Origin: Triglochin maritima
Taxonomy: Eukaryota > Streptophyta > Magnoliopsida > Alismatales > Juncaginaceae
Length of the DNA: 64,000 nt
Reading direction: 5' to 3'
Assembly: GCA_963682175.1 (NCBI GenBank)
Contig: OY821784.1
Coordinates: 38,173,621 to 38,237,620 of the forward strand
The stretch's first letter is position 1, and each line of letters starts with the position of its first letter. The notes below the pieces were generated by a model. It was not told the DNA's origin. It saw nothing but the letters and a program-made list of their open reading frames with translations, and did no database searches. A program made the translations under genes and the position numbers. Positions 20,801 to 33,473 of this stretch are shown piece after piece.

Positions 20801-23274
20801 GTTGGAGGATTTTCATTGACTATAGAAAACTGAATTCTGCAACCCGTAAGGACCACTTCCCTCTTCCTTTTATAGATCAAATGTTAGAACGGTTGGCCGG
20901 ATATGAGTATTATTGTTTTCTAGATGGATATTCCGGCTATAACCAAATTCCTATCGCTCCTGAGGATCAGGAGAAAACTACCTTCACGTGCCCATTCGAC
21001 ACATTTGCTTTCCGTCGCATGCCCTTTGGCTTGTGCAATGCTCCTGCCACATTTCAAAGATGTATGGTTAGCATCTTCTCTGATATGGTGGATAACTTCA
21101 TGGAAATTTTCATGGATGATTTCTCTGTCTTTGGTCCCACTTTTGCCAATTGTTTGAACCATTTGGAATTAGTACTAGTAAGGTGTAAGGAGAAGAACTT
21201 AACCTTAAATTGGGAAAAATGTCATTTCATGGTTAAGAATGGAATAGTACTTGGTCACATTGTGTCTAAGGATGACATTCAAGTGGATAAAGCCAAGGTG
21301 GATTTGATTAAGCATCTCCCTCCACCAACAAATGTCAAAGAGATTCGTTCATTTTTAGGGCATGCCGGATTCTATCGAAGGTTTATCAAGGACTTTAGTA
21401 AGGTGGCTAGACCATTGACTGAATTATTAGCGAAGGACTCTAAGTTTGAATTTTCTGATAAATGTTTGGAGTCCTTTAACCACCTTACGAGGGAATTGAC
21501 GTCGGCACCCATTATTCATTCACCCGATTGGACCCAACCCTTTGAAATAATGTGTGATGCATCGGATTACGCCATAGGAGCGGTGTTGGGTCAGAAAATT
21601 GAAAAGAAACCTCACGTGATATATTATGCTAGTAAAACATTGAATGATGCCCAATTGAACTACACGGTAACTGAGAAAGAATTTCTAGCAGTCATTTTTG
21701 CCTTGGAAAAATTTCGACAATATTTGATAGGCACACATGTGATTATTTACACGGATCATGCGGCAATAAGACATTTAGTGAACAAAAAGGATGCCAAGCC
21801 GCGTTTATTGCGTTGGATCTTACTACTGCAAGAATTTGATGTCGAAATCCGTGATAAAAAGGGTTGTGAAAATGTAGTCGCCGATCACTTGTCTAGAATT
21901 CCTCTTATCCCAGTGAATAACACACTAGTGAATGAGAACTTTCCGGATGAACAGATTATGGCTGTGTCTGGCGAACCATGGTTCGCCGATATAGTCAATT
22001 TCTTAGTAACTGGTGTGACCCCGACTGAATGGTCTAAGAACGATCAAGCCAAATTTAGGTCCCTAGTAAAGAATTTTTATTGGGATGACCCATATCTTTT
22101 CAAGTATTGTTCGGATCAAATCATTAGAAGATGTGTTCCTGAGGAGGAATTTGCAAGTATTCTATCTTTTTGTCACGACCAAGCATGTGGAGGACATTTT
22201 GGAGCTAAGAAAACTGCGGCCAAAGTTTTACAGTGTGGATTTTATTGGCCCACCCTATTTAAGGATGCATTTGCATTTTGTAATTCTTGCCCTAGATGTC
22301 AAATGCTAGGAAAACTCTCTCGTAGAGACATGATGCCTTTGCACCCTATTCTCATAGTTGATATCTTCGATGTTTGGGGTATCGATTTTATGGGCCCGTT
22401 TCCAATGTCTTTTGGGAAGGAGTATATCTTGCTAGCTGTGGACTATGTGTCCAAGTGGGTTGAGGCTATCCCCACAAAATCCAATGACAACAAAGTTGTT
22501 GTCAAATTTCTGAAGGAGAATATTTTCTCCCGATTCGGTACTCCACGTACCATTATCAGTGACCGGGGTACTCATTTTTGTAATCGATCATTTGAAGCTT
22601 TGATGAGAAAATATTCCATAACTCATAAGTTAGCTACCCCGTATCACCCTCAAACAAGTGGACAAGTTGAGGTCTCCAATAGACAAATCAAGCAAATTCT
22701 GGAAAAAACGGTTAATGCCTCACGTAAGGATTGGTCTGTAAAAATTAATGATGCGTTGTGGGCCTATCGGACCACTTTCAAGACCAATTTAGGAATGTCC
22801 CCTTACCGGTTAGTCTTTGGAAAAGCGTGCCACTTACCGGTCGAATTGGAGCATAGAGCCCTTTGGGCTATTAAGCAACTGAATATGGATTTAGAGGCAA
22901 CTGGTAATGCTCGATAAATGGATTTAGTTGAGCTTGAGGAAATAAGAAATGAGGCTTATGAGAATGCTAAAATTTATAAGGAAAAGACCAAGGTTTTTCA
23001 TGATAAATCCATCGTTAGGAAATCTTTTTCTCCTGGACAGTTGGTCCTTCTCTATAACTCTCGCCTTCATCTCTTTTCCGGCAAACTCAAGAGTCGTTGG
23101 ACCGGCCCTTTCATGATCAAAACTGTTTTCCCTCACGGAGCGGTCGAGATCAGTAATCCGGAGAACGGTGAAAACTTTAAAGTTAACGGGCATCGATTGA
23201 AGCCCTACTTAAATCGTCCCTCCAATGTTGCAGAGGAAGTTGTGTTTTTACACGCAATTCCTCATTCTGATTAA
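17845..23274 (+). pseudogene. Athila-type gag-pol polyprotein with two nonsense codons
   Basis: One frame encodes capsid, protease, reverse transcriptase, RNase H and integrase for copying the element's RNA in virus-like particles. I place the start at 17845, where the family 2 gag also begins, although the frame is open from 17707. Retrotransposon gag core: about 17950-18490. A stop at 18493-18495 stands where family 2 has Trp. A CCHC knuckle (CxxCxxxxHxxxxC) follows near 18680, then the protease DLGAS (near 19768), RT with FMDD (near 21109), RNase H (about 21540-21790), the integrase zinc finger (about 22170-22300) and the DD35E triad (about 22383, 22560, 22670). A second stop at 22915-22917 cuts off the last 118 residues. 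The 1,434 codons between the stops are open. Apart from those two points all catalytic residues are present. Confidence 0.94.
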
Positions 23275-23435
23275 GTTTTAGTTTATCTCAAAAAAAAAAC
23301 GAAAAACAAAAAAAAACGGAAAAAAACGTGAAAATAATAATAATGGGTACTTGACTTATTTTGGAAAACAGTGGAAGTACATGTTTTTTTTTCTTCTAAA
23401 TCTAACGTATACCACTTTAGCAGTATTCTATCACC

Positions 23436-24311
23436 ATGGTGTTTCCTGAGAAGAACTTCCACCCGTTGCTTGTTAGTGATCAAAATGGCACCCACTTTTA
23501 CGACAAAATCATAGCACGGAGTTGGAGCTACTTGGTCCATAATAACAATGATGTGTACTGCCCTAGCTTAGTGGAGGAGTTCTATAGCAGTATCACTAAC
23601 ATAGACCTGGACAGTGGGTACATTTTACTGAATTGGAGAAACAAAGTCTGGGCGATTGACCTCAACATCATCTCCAACTTGACTGACATACCACAAGGGG
23701 CCTCCACTTTGCCATCTGAGGAACTCAGTTTCTATCGGTCACTCATGGGACCAGATTGTGTGCTTAGCCGTGATCGGGGTATCAAGGGCACATCCATGTA
23801 CCGGAATGTCTTTACAGCATGTAGGTGGGCATGCCAAAATGTCACGAGTAATACCCACAACACCTCTTTTCGCACCGTTGAGATGGGCATCGTTCACTCC
23901 CTGATGACCCGTGATCGCACTTACTGTATGTGCCGACGGCTTCTGACCACCATTGCAGAAGGCCACCAACGCAACTCCCAATCTCTGCCATGCCTCGTCA
24001 CCACTATCTGCAAGCACTTTATGGCCTATGAGTCTTTCTGGGTGTACGAAGCCGACATGCTCCCTTGTACGGTGGAACGAGAGACATCCTCCTACCGTGG
24101 CACTATAGCGGACCTGTGGACACCTCCAGAAATGGAGGATGCTATGCAATCAAGTGAGTCGTCTGAAGACTCCGCAACATTCTGGGCTCAGTCAACCCCA
24201 GAAAACTCTGACGAGCATAGGTCCCGAATGTGGGGCGGGATGAAGTGCCTCAATAGCAAACTGAACAAAGCACTCTCCGACCGTGGAGAGTCGTCATCCC
24301 GAAGGCGGTAA
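23436..24311 (+). CDS. Third ORF of Athila-like element (env-position protein), copy 2
   Basis: The 291-codon product is the same as that of the copy at 13159-14034, with the same caccATGG start. It lies 161 bp after the last pol stop, with an A-rich spacer between. It carries the plant-transposon-protein-like segment near its N-terminus, then a basic, Ser-rich C-terminus. It would need its own subgenomic or spliced message. Product function is unknown. The frame is intact while gag and pol of the same element are broken. Confidence 0.7.
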   Translation: MVFPEKNFHPLLVSDQNGTHFYDKIIARSWSYLVHNNNDVYCPSLVEEFYSSITNIDLDSGYILLNWRNKVWAIDLNIISNLTDIPQGASTLPSEELSFYRSLMGPDCVLSRDRGIKGTSMYRNVFTACRWACQNVTSNTHNTSFRTVEMGIVHSLMTRDRTYCMCRRLLTTIAEGHQRNSQSLPCLVTTICKHFMAYESFWVYEADMLPCTVERETSSYRGTIADLWTPPEMEDAMQSSESSEDSATFWAQSTPENSDEHRSRMWGGMKCLNSKLNKALSDRGESSSRRR

Positions 24312-25390
24312 CTTTATTATTTCTTGCATTTCCTATATTATTCAATTTCGCATACATTGAGGACAATGCATGAAATAGGTGTAGGGGGGTGACTAGTTAT
24401 CTACCTATCTGTTTTGTTTTTATTTCCCATCAAAAAAAAATAAAAAAAATCAATGTTTCATGACATAGCTTAAGATTGAACCACCAAAAACCCGAGTACA
24501 AATTGCATTGAGTCTTTGTTCCTTATTATATAATTTTGCTTGTAGAAACTATGACATAAATCTAAGTTCCAAAGAAATAACACATTACCCTTAAGACATG
24601 TATGCACTTAAATTGGATGAATCAAATCTTTGAAGTGGTTGATAAAAAGCAGAGGTTGAGGAAAATATACCGGGAAGTGTGGACTTCTAATAGCAATTAA
24701 GCCTTGAGGAAAATAAAAGTAAAAATAAAGGAATAAAGTGAGGAAAGCACATTTTGCAAAATGATTACAAAAGCCCAAGCCTTTGAGTCACTGGTCCGTA
24801 GGGGTATCTTAAAACCCGGTAACTTGAGTCTGCCAGCTCGGGATTATCGACCAAACTCGCTACACGAATGCAAAAAGGGTAAAAGTGTCAGAAAAAGCAA
24901 ATGTGTTGAATCACGGAAGAAGAAAAAAAATATATACTCAAGGCCCAAAGCTAAAAGAATGATCCATGGCATGGTTGATCCGAATGATACTTCACCACCA
25001 GAGGAGGCGTGCAAAATAATTTAAGTGATAACATGTGTAGAAGGGTTAGTGGTGTGAATGTTGGAGGAACAAAGACCAAGTCAAATTTTTTATAAGTTAG
25101 ATTTGTATAATGAGCATGCAAGAATTCTAAGTGAGATGTATAAGGTTGAGGTGGAGATATCGAGAGCTATTAATGGAATATTGAATTAAGACTTTGTGGG
25201 TGTGTCAACTGAAAACCCTCACGAGACAAAACTCGTCCTCTAAGGAAACTTGGAGGTTTAAAGGCTTGTTGCACATGCTAAGTGCAACCGTGATTCCTAC
25301 GAAAATGAGTTAGGATTTCTGTGCTTTCATACTTATATTTCTCATGTTTTGTTTTGCTCGAGACTAGCAAAATCTAGGTGTAGGGGTATT
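24312..25390 (+). other. Athila 3' untranslated region, copy 2, with polypurine tracts
   Basis: Matches the copy at 14035-15113. The cattgaggacaatgc block and first G-rich tract are at about 24355-24391; the LTR-adjacent polypurine tract aggtgtaggggtatt is at 25376-25390. The 87-codon ORF at 24761-25024 is likely non-coding. Confidence 0.75.
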
Positions 25391-26655
25391 TGATGCATTG
25401 CATACATTGCATCATATGTCTTTCATTTAGTGTGTTTTTATATAAATAAATGCTACTAAGGTATTGTTTTGAGCAATTGTGCAGAATTCAGGAGTTACAA
25501 TGCAATTTACCAATATTCGAGCTAAAACACGTGCAATGGACTTAGATGGATCACAAAGACCAATTAGATAGAAATTCAAGCTCAAGTTGAAGTCCAATTG
25601 ATTGCATAAGAAGTCAGGGACTTGATCGCAAATTAGAAGGACTAAAAAGTTATTTTGGAGGAGTATTCAAGAAGAAATCAAATTCGAATCTCCAAAGATA
25701 TGCAATAATTGATTTATACACGTGGCGGCCACCTACAACATACCAAAAACACACCCACAAAAGCAAGAAGTCATCTGGACCATCCATGCGGCGGAATCGC
25801 CGCATCTAACGGTCAATATGCGGCGGAATCGCCGCATGGGTTGCGATCCGTGCCTCCTATTTTCGTCCAATTGTGTAGTAACACGTGTCCTTCCTGATGC
25901 ATACTTAGGGTTTCTTGTATCGGCTATAAATAACCCCGAAATATTGTGTAAGAGGAGCCTTTTGTATTACATTTTTAAAGCAATAAAATTCTGCCCTTTT
26001 AATTCTCCATTATCTTTGTCTTTTGTAAGCTTAGTTTTAGATTAATGTTTCATGCTCTTAATTCCAGTAGAGTAATTTAGTTGTTCTTTATTTTTTCTCT
26101 TAGAATAATTTGTTGCGTGCTTAGAATAATTGCTTTTACTTTCGTAGATCGTAGTTTAGTATAATATTTCCCTTTTTTCCGTATTCTCTCGATGATCTCC
26201 ATGACCCCTTCTCCTCATCTTCTCCCCATGGGTTTCTAAAACCCTCCAAAGGGTGGGGGTGACGGATTTAGGGTTAGAGAAGAGAGATCGTTTTTTATTT
26301 TAATTTCTTGTTAGTGTTTTGATCATATGAGTTTTTGTTAAATCAATTATCATATGATGCTTAATATCTCACTTGATTTATAATAATTTTCGTAATCTCT
26401 AATCTAACTTGAAGATTCATAACTCCCATCCACTGGACTCTCATCCATAGTTATTTCTTCTTAGTTTTTGTTCTTGTTGTTCTTTTTTTAGAAAAAAAAA
26501 ATCCAAAAATCTCAAACCAACACTATTTCTTTTTTGCTTTCCTTAATCAAAGAAAATCACAAAAATATAAGAATCTCTCCCTCCTTGTGTTCGACCCGTA
26601 CTTGCCACCGCTTCAACGCGGCCGTGCACTTGCGGTATAAATAAAAATCTCAACA
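25391..26655 (+). repeat. LTR copy c (3' LTR of the full element)
   Basis: 1,265 bp, TG...CA ends, followed by the target duplication cagac at 26656-26660. Dyads are at 25788-25803 and 25820-25835. It has a private change near 26484 (cttttttta where the others read cttgcttta). Confidence 0.93.
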
Positions 26656-27416
26656 CAGACCCTTCCTCATCTGGACGCCGGAAAAAGAAAAGAGAAAGAA
26701 GTTTGGGTGAGAGATGGGAAATGGAAGAAAAAGAAAGGAATTGGGAGAGAGAGACGTTGGTTTCTCACAACAAAACCAAAACCCAGCCATTATCTCCACC
26801 CATCCCCTACTCCATTACCCTACACCCTCTCTCAAGCCATCAAGTCCTCCTCTTCCCCAGGCAACCCAACCTCCTCCAACAGTACCCTAACAAGGGTAGG
26901 GACGTGACATATTATCTCTTCCATAAAAATTCGTAATTGTTCCGGAGCAACTATTAAAGGGTTTTGGGTGTGTTTAAGTATTATGCTCATCGGATGACAG
27001 AGTATCTTACATATAATTAACATATTTTTTTGTTTTGTATTTATATATGTATTTTGATGAGCATCATGCATAGTCGCCCACACCTTGAAAGTCTTAAAAG
27101 CAATAATATATTGATATATTCATCGACATTATATATGAACTTGGAAAGATTAAAACTTAATTTGATGACGTTAACATCCAACCACGACCACACTGACATC
27201 TAAACCATAAGTAGAATATTGCCAACTTTAGGCCCCCCAAAGTGGGCATGGTTAGGAATGTGAAAATTATTTGATGATTCAAGTTCGAATCCTAACAACG
27301 TAGTTAATTACGTCTTGGTACAAACGGTGTATACCACATCCAGTTTAGAACCGCAACCCGTTTAACCCAAGTAGAAACGGATGTCAGGAAATTCTAAGTC
27401 ATCAATTTTTTTATTA
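26656..27416 (+). repeat. 3' flank of the Athila insertion, copy 2 (original context)
   Basis: Matches 9511-10271 without a difference that I can see. Here the sequence continues past tttttttatta into ordinary flank DNA (tcgactttgg) instead of retrotransposon, so this is the parental arrangement. No gene recognised. Confidence 0.9.
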
Positions 27417-28071
27417 TCGACTTTGGCGTTTTATCCTTGCAAGTTTACATATTCTTAGATTTGCACATATCACAAACAAGGCTACAAATCTACCGTTTGA
27501 TTACCAAAAACTAAAAGATATTAGTGTTGTCAGTATGAGAAATAGAAACATTTTAACCTAAATATATGCGGGCCAATCGGAGTTTGTATTTATACCAAAG
27601 AGTAATGTCTTGAAAACCCCAGAAATGATGCAAATTGATGAGATTACTATTAGCAGTCCCTAAACTAAATATATGCGGGCCAAATGACCCAAATTGATAA
27701 GCGTAAATTAGAAGTGCTTAAATATATGCGGGCCAAAAACATGTTAAAGAAAAAGACAATTTCCCGACAAAATAACAAATTACATACACGCGTATCTAAT
27801 AATCACCAAAAAAGGTGGGAAAAGTAACCCAGAGTCCCTATAAAACTGAACATTTACGAAGAAGGACACCCCGGGAAATCTAAATCCAAGGAACGACTCC
27901 ACCACCTTCCTCGCCCTTTCTCCTCCACTTTCTCCTCCCCTTCACCATTTCAACCCAATCCCCGTTCTGGGTCAATCCAATTTTCCCTTCCGACCCATAA
28001 AAATCTCATCTTTACGTGTTGGGTTGGTTGGAGATCCAGATCGAGCTTGTTTTTTGGTGGGTTTTTTTGTG
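27417..28071 (+). promoter_or_regulatory. Upstream region and likely promoter of the TBC gene
   Basis: Three copies of ctaaatatatgcgggccaa or a one-base variant lie at 27558-27576, 27665-27683 and 27718-27736. A TATA box (tataaaa, 27839-27845) sits about 230 bp before the start codon. A pyrimidine-rich 5' leader (about 27895-27990, ctcc/ttcc runs) follows, as in many plant housekeeping genes. The GGGCC cores resemble site II / TCP-type elements; that link is inference. Confidence 0.5.
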
Positions 28072-31000
28072 ATGTGGAGAGACTTGGGTTCGCCTGCGGA
28101 TTCTTTCTATGAGGTTAAGCCGGATTGTACGGATGTGCCCAAAACAAGGTTCAAGATCAAGGTCTGATGAGGTTTTTGTTGATGTTTAATTTTTGTTTAT
28201 ATGCTCTGGATGTGAAATTTGGTAGCTTGTTGGAGTTTGGTTTCTCCATTTCATGCTCAACTTGTTTTTGATGTGTTATTTTTTTATTTTCATTTTTTGT
28301 ATTTGAATTGATCTTTTCGAATTGGGTTGTTGACATTTTGAGCTTAACAAGAAGACAATACATGTCTGTTGATGGTCTCTTTAAATTTTTTTCTTGTGTT
28401 TGTCATGAGTTTATTGTTTCAGTTGGTAGTTACAATTATAAAGTTGAGTTTTTTTGCAGATGTTATTTGCTTTTGTCTTTAAGCTTTGTGTGTAAAATCT
28501 AACTGCTTGTTGACTTTTTTTCTTTCTTTTATGCTCTTCTCGTTTCTAATATTATTTTTGTATAACATTTGTGTTGATGTTTTTGAATTAGGTCGTTGAC
28601 GTTTTGAGATTGAAAGTGAACATATCTATTGGTTGTTGTTAGTTTGATTTGGTTGTTTCCTTGTGAAGTTGTGAGTTTTATAGGTCTTTTCGGGGTTTTT
28701 TTTGATGCTGTATGATAAATTTTAGCTGCTTGTTGAAAAATTAATTCTTTTTTGATATCTCATTATTGTTTTTCTGATATTTGGGTTGATGTTTTGGGAT
28801 TGGGTCGTTGACATTTTGAGTTTGATAAGTAGACATGTCTGTTTTCTAAATGGGGGCACTTCATTTCTTAAATTTTGCTTGTTTGAATTGGATGATTGAT
28901 ATCTTCAGCTCAACAACTACATAGCTATTTGTTGACCATGTTCTGAATGGGAAATTTTGTTTCTTAATTAAGTGTTTCAAAATTTTATCATCATGGGCAT
29001 ATTGGGCTTAACAAGTGGATGTCTTTTTTGTGTGTTTGAGCATGTTGGTTGACCACATCCTGCACTTTCTTGTTTACGCAGATCGGTAAAACTCTTAGTG
29101 TGAGAAGGTGGCAATCTGCATTTAGTTCCGAAGGTTACCTTGATATAGGCAAGACTCTTGGCCGAATACAACGTGCGGTAAGGATTTCCTTCATTGATTA
29201 GAAATGCCTCTTGTTAGGTCCGTCGAGCTTATAAATTCCAGAGCAACATGTATCAATTTTACATGTTTATTTTCGACCTCTAGTCTCTTCAATATGTTTG
29301 CTCATAAATTTATTGATGTTACCAGCTTAGACAATGTTTTAGAGTGGAAAAAAATCTAGTTTAACATCAAATAGAAATAAGTCAAATTTAGTCAAGTTCT
29401 AAATCTGTAGTATCAAAATGATCTTGACAGGTCTAATATGGAAACACACAATAAAATTTGATTGAATTGGGTCCAAGAGTGGTAATGTCACATGGGGCAC
29501 AAATATTAACAGTTATTATAGAAATCATCCATGATCAAAAGAAGTTGATAAATATTATTCTTGGACGGTCAGGGTATTCATCCACTGATTAGAGGAGAAG
29601 TGTGGGAATTTCTTCTTGGTTGCTATGATCCATGGAGCACTTTCGATGAGCGGGATCAACAGAGGCACAAAAGAAGGTATGCCTTGCTACCTCCTGCACG
29701 TATTAGCAACATCAGTATTTCGAACATATGATGTTATATCAATCATCTCTCTAGATCCAAATCATGGTTTATTTTTCTTGCATAGAATTTTAATTATGTG
29801 AGTCTACTGAGTACCCATTCAAGATGTGTTTTAATTCTTTTAGGAAAAAAATTACACTTATTCCCTTGAACTTGTACTTAAGAGTTGTTAGCTGATCTCG
29901 GTTAAAATCTTCCCTTGCAGACAACAATATGCGAGGTGGAAAGAAGAGTGCCGGGACATGGACTCTCTTGTTGGTAGTGGACGGATCATCACAGCACCTA
30001 TTATAACTGAAGATGGTGTTCCCATACAGGAACCACTCGTACTTCAAGAAGCCAACTCCCATCAACCAGAAAGAATCAGTAATCCAAGCTTTGAAAGTAA
30101 TGGCAATCCAAGAGATCACGTTATTACAGACAAGAAAGTTATCCAGTGGAAATTAACACTGCATCAAATTGGTAAGTCTTATTTAATGTCAACTTCTTCT
30201 TAGTCCAGTGGGCCCGTGGCTAGCTTCTTGGAGAATCATGACTTTATTAGGTTCATTTGCATGAATATTTTTTTTATTAATTAACGACATACATTTGATT
30301 ATTTAACTTGAACTCAACTTTATCACACTGCATATACTAAAAAATCCTCTAGACTATGTTATTATCTTTTAGTAGGATGTGAAGGCTTAATATACATAAG
30401 TTTTGCAACAATACAAGAATCGTAAAACATTTATAAGGACCAGTCAACATTCTTATAAATGAATGGTTTTTGTTATAGGTCTTGATGTGGTTCGCACTGA
30501 CAGGACACTCGTATTTTACGAAAAGAAGGAGAACTTATCAAAACTGTGGGACATTCTAGCAGTGTACGCTTGGATAGATAAAGATGTTGGCTATTGTCAA
30601 GGTAGGTACTTGATTACTTCCTTTATGGTGCTAAGGTTTTCTTTTGATATCTCATATAGTTGTTTCCCAATATCCATGTGTAAGAACAATATGACTTCTA
30701 ACCGTCGTTTTAATCTTCGTCTGAAATGATTTCCAGGAATGAGTGATCTTTGCTCTCCAATGATTATTCTTCTTGAAGATGAGGCCGACGCGTTTTGGTG
30801 CTTCGAGCGGTTGATGCGCAGATTGGTATCGTTTATTATCCATAGAATTTATGCGTGCTTGTATATTGTCTGATCATTCATAGGTACTTTACTAACCTTT
30901 TCAAGCTTCACTTGCCTATGTTTTCCGTTTGTAATTGTAAAGCGAGGGAATTTCAGATGCACAGACAGTTCTGTCGGTGTCGAGAATCAACTACAGAGTC

Positions 31001-32668
31001 TAGCAGCAGTTACTCAGATTATCGATCCCAAGCTTCATCAACACTTAGGTATGTCATGTTTCAGATTGAAATATTAATTTCTATGCCATAAAGATGTTGA
31101 CGCAATGTTGATATCATGGTATAACTAGCTTGCCAACCATAAAGGACTCTAGTAGTGTATCGTCCAATGTGGTTGTGTTATGTGAATGATTTTTCTTGGA
31201 AGTTTTTGTATGGAGCATTTTTCATTGAAAATGCCTGCTCAGTTTCACTAAAACTTTCACTTTGTTGGTTGTAGAAAAACTAGGTGGTGGTGACTATCTA
31301 TTTGCGTTCCGTATGCTTATGGTCTTGTTCCGCCGTGAATTTTCCTTTGGAGATTCATTGTTCCTGTGGGAGGTAAATTGATGATTTCATTTTCGACAAA
31401 TTTGATTGCTTATGAGTTATGACTTGGAAGAAATAATGTTCTATTTCTGTTGAAATCCAAGTGACATGGTCGTAACTTAACCAACTTATATTGTCTCATC
31501 TCCAAGCATTTCAAAAGTGAAGCCTGGATTCTTAAAATAAACCATTATCTTGATGCACTTGTTTTCATCCAAAGTTAAAGTGTTCAATAACTTGCTATTG
31601 AGTGTATGGTATAATTCTACGGCCAAACTAATAATAAAAACCACACGGAAATGATATGATGGGATGACTCAAAATACCACTATTGTAATTTCAACAGACC
31701 TGGTCTGATGATCTCATAGATGAGATAACGATGCAAGATACTTTTAAACACCTACTAACCAGTGTACATAATTACATACTAAGTTTTACCACTTGATTTT
31801 CTTTTCATCATTTTTCCTAAAAGTGTTTGAATGTATGGCAGATGATGTGGGCGCTCGAGTATGACCCTGATATGTTTTCATTGTACGAAGAGGCAGGCAA
31901 TGGAAATGAGAAAAACGGAGCGAAAGGCAAAGCGAGATCTATGCGTCAATTTGGCAAATTTGAAAGAGAGAACTTGAGAAACCGAGCGAGGAATCCTCAA
32001 GAACCGCTTCCAATATCAGTTTTTCTTGTTGCTAGTGTTCTTGAGGCCAAAAGCTCGAAACTTTTAACCGAAGCTAGAGGTCTAGATGACGTTGTTAAGG
32101 TAAGAGGCTACATAGCATTGCTTATAATTACCAATCGAAAATTTACATGTTTCTCGACATACATCTTCGAAGTGACCTACATAAGTGTCGTTAAAATAGT
32201 TTTTCTTTTCTGCAAAGAACAATTATTTTGGATGCCTATTATTTGCTACAGTAGCTAGCTTGATGTCTTGCACACCCATTTTTAGCACAATAAACCAAAT
32301 TTGTTGATTTTTCTCTTTCAGATTTTGAACGATATGAATGGCAACCTTGATGCCAAAAAAGCATGCATCGGAGCGATGAAACTTCAAAAGAAATACCTAA
32401 AAAAGGTAAGACATCATGCTTTCACAGCACCCACCAGTACTAATTTCAAAAATTATGGACTACTAAACATCATAACTAGAAAAGAATCTATGTTGTTTCA
32501 CCTATGATCCACGACAAGATAGAAGTTCTTCTTGATGGATTGGTTCTCCCCCACAAAACTCATCGAAGTTCATGTATTATTTGATCTACCTTACTCATAA
32601 TTATAACTTCTTACAACAATTTTCTTTTGATGTGGTCGCAGGCAAAAAACACGAGTACATCTTCATAA
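28072..32668 (+). CDS. TBC-domain Rab GTPase-activating protein (TBC1D15/GYP7-like)
   Basis: Stimulates GTP hydrolysis by a Rab GTPase in vesicle traffic; the target Rab cannot be told from sequence. Coding exons by splice sites and frame: 28072-28161, 29082-29177, 29573-29676, 29921-30171, 30479-30601, 30737-30825, 30943-31048, 31275-31372, 31842-32099, 32322-32405, 32642-32668. All introns are GT-AG and phases agree. They total 1,326 nt, 441 residues, normal for this plant subfamily. The conserved N-terminus (MWRDLGSPADSFYEVKP) fixes the start. The TBC core holds both catalytic fingers: IxxDxxR at residues 180-186 (Arg186) and YxQ at 219-221 (Gln221). The C-terminus ends in a Lys-rich helix. 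No disabling change is seen, so it is probably functional. Closest alternative: another plant GYP7-type TBC paralogue. Confidence 0.93.
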
Positions 32669-33466
32669 CCTCTCATGTATACTCTTCCTCTAGTTATGGC
32701 TGTACCATAGATATTGTTTTCTTGCTGAAATATTAAAATGGTAGCAAAATGATTTTTCAACTTCATCACATTTGAGGGATCATTGGAATCTCGCACACTT
32801 TCTGATTATTTTCAGCTCCTGCTGATCTTATAATGTGAACCACTGTGGCTACATGATTGTCGTATCCGTTCCTATTCATTGAACATGTCGATTGTTCCAA
32901 ATGTATTGCTACTTTCTCTTGAAATACACATTGAACTTTGTATAATTTCGCCATTTTTATCCGTTGATTCTCTGTACTTTGAATATTGTATGAAGTGTAG
33001 TTATGTATCATCACGAACACATGAAACTTACTCTTGAAATTTTGTGATCGACCAAATGAGAGTGAAAGAAAAGAAGAGTTGTCTCCTCGATCTTTCATTT
33101 ATCTTTAAGATTGATCCTTCTTGAGACTTTTGTACGTAGTTGAACAATCCATCTTGTGGAAACGTCATGAAATTCATGGTCAACAATATCAAAAAAAGTT
33201 CCCGCTGCAAAAATAATAATAATAATTAAACACTATATACTTAAAACTATTAGCATGATACTGAATGTCCGCACAATATATATCATGCTAATATGCACTT
33301 GTAGTTTGATTGGTGCCATGCACTCTCCCCGCTATTTGTACTTGTATATGGAGATTATTACTCTTGCAACAATTGATTTCCATAAATACACTTTGAAATG
33401 AACCATATATACATATATATATATATATATATACATAGGTCTAGCATGGGAGACAAGGGTCTCTAA
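32669..33466. other. Downstream of the TBC gene; no gene seen
   Basis: Contains the probable 3' untranslated region of the TBC gene and AT-rich DNA. A (TA)n microsatellite lies at about 33410-33434. Short ORFs on the - strand (32766-33210) do not resemble known proteins. Confidence 0.5.
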
Positions 33467-33473
33467 GGTTTAT

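Larger units (their letters stand above)
15114..26655 (+). mobile_element. Full-length Athila-like Ty3/gypsy element, family 1
   Basis: LTR b (15114-16379) and LTR c (25391-26655) enclose a 9-kb internal domain with a tRNA-Asp primer site, long leader, gag, protease, RT, RNase H, integrase, a third ORF and a polypurine tract. The domain order protease-RT-RNase H-integrase makes it Ty3/gypsy. The tRNA-Asp primer, the DLGAS protease motif and an ORF after pol point to the Athila lineage. The right side has the target duplication cagac (26656-26660). The left LTR is joined instead to a second, truncated internal domain, so the element is the right half of a tandem structure. Two nonsense changes (18493-18495, 22915-22917) make it defective as it stands. 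Confidence 0.94.

Noticed and set aside
28157..28502. ORFs inside intron 1 of the TBC gene
   Set aside because: They lie in a T-rich plant intron between well-defined splice sites and have no protein likeness.
33410..33434. (TA)n tracts here and at 39353-39390 as repeats generated by the copia insertion
   Set aside because: They are not adjacent to the element's edges and differ in length and position; simple microsatellites.
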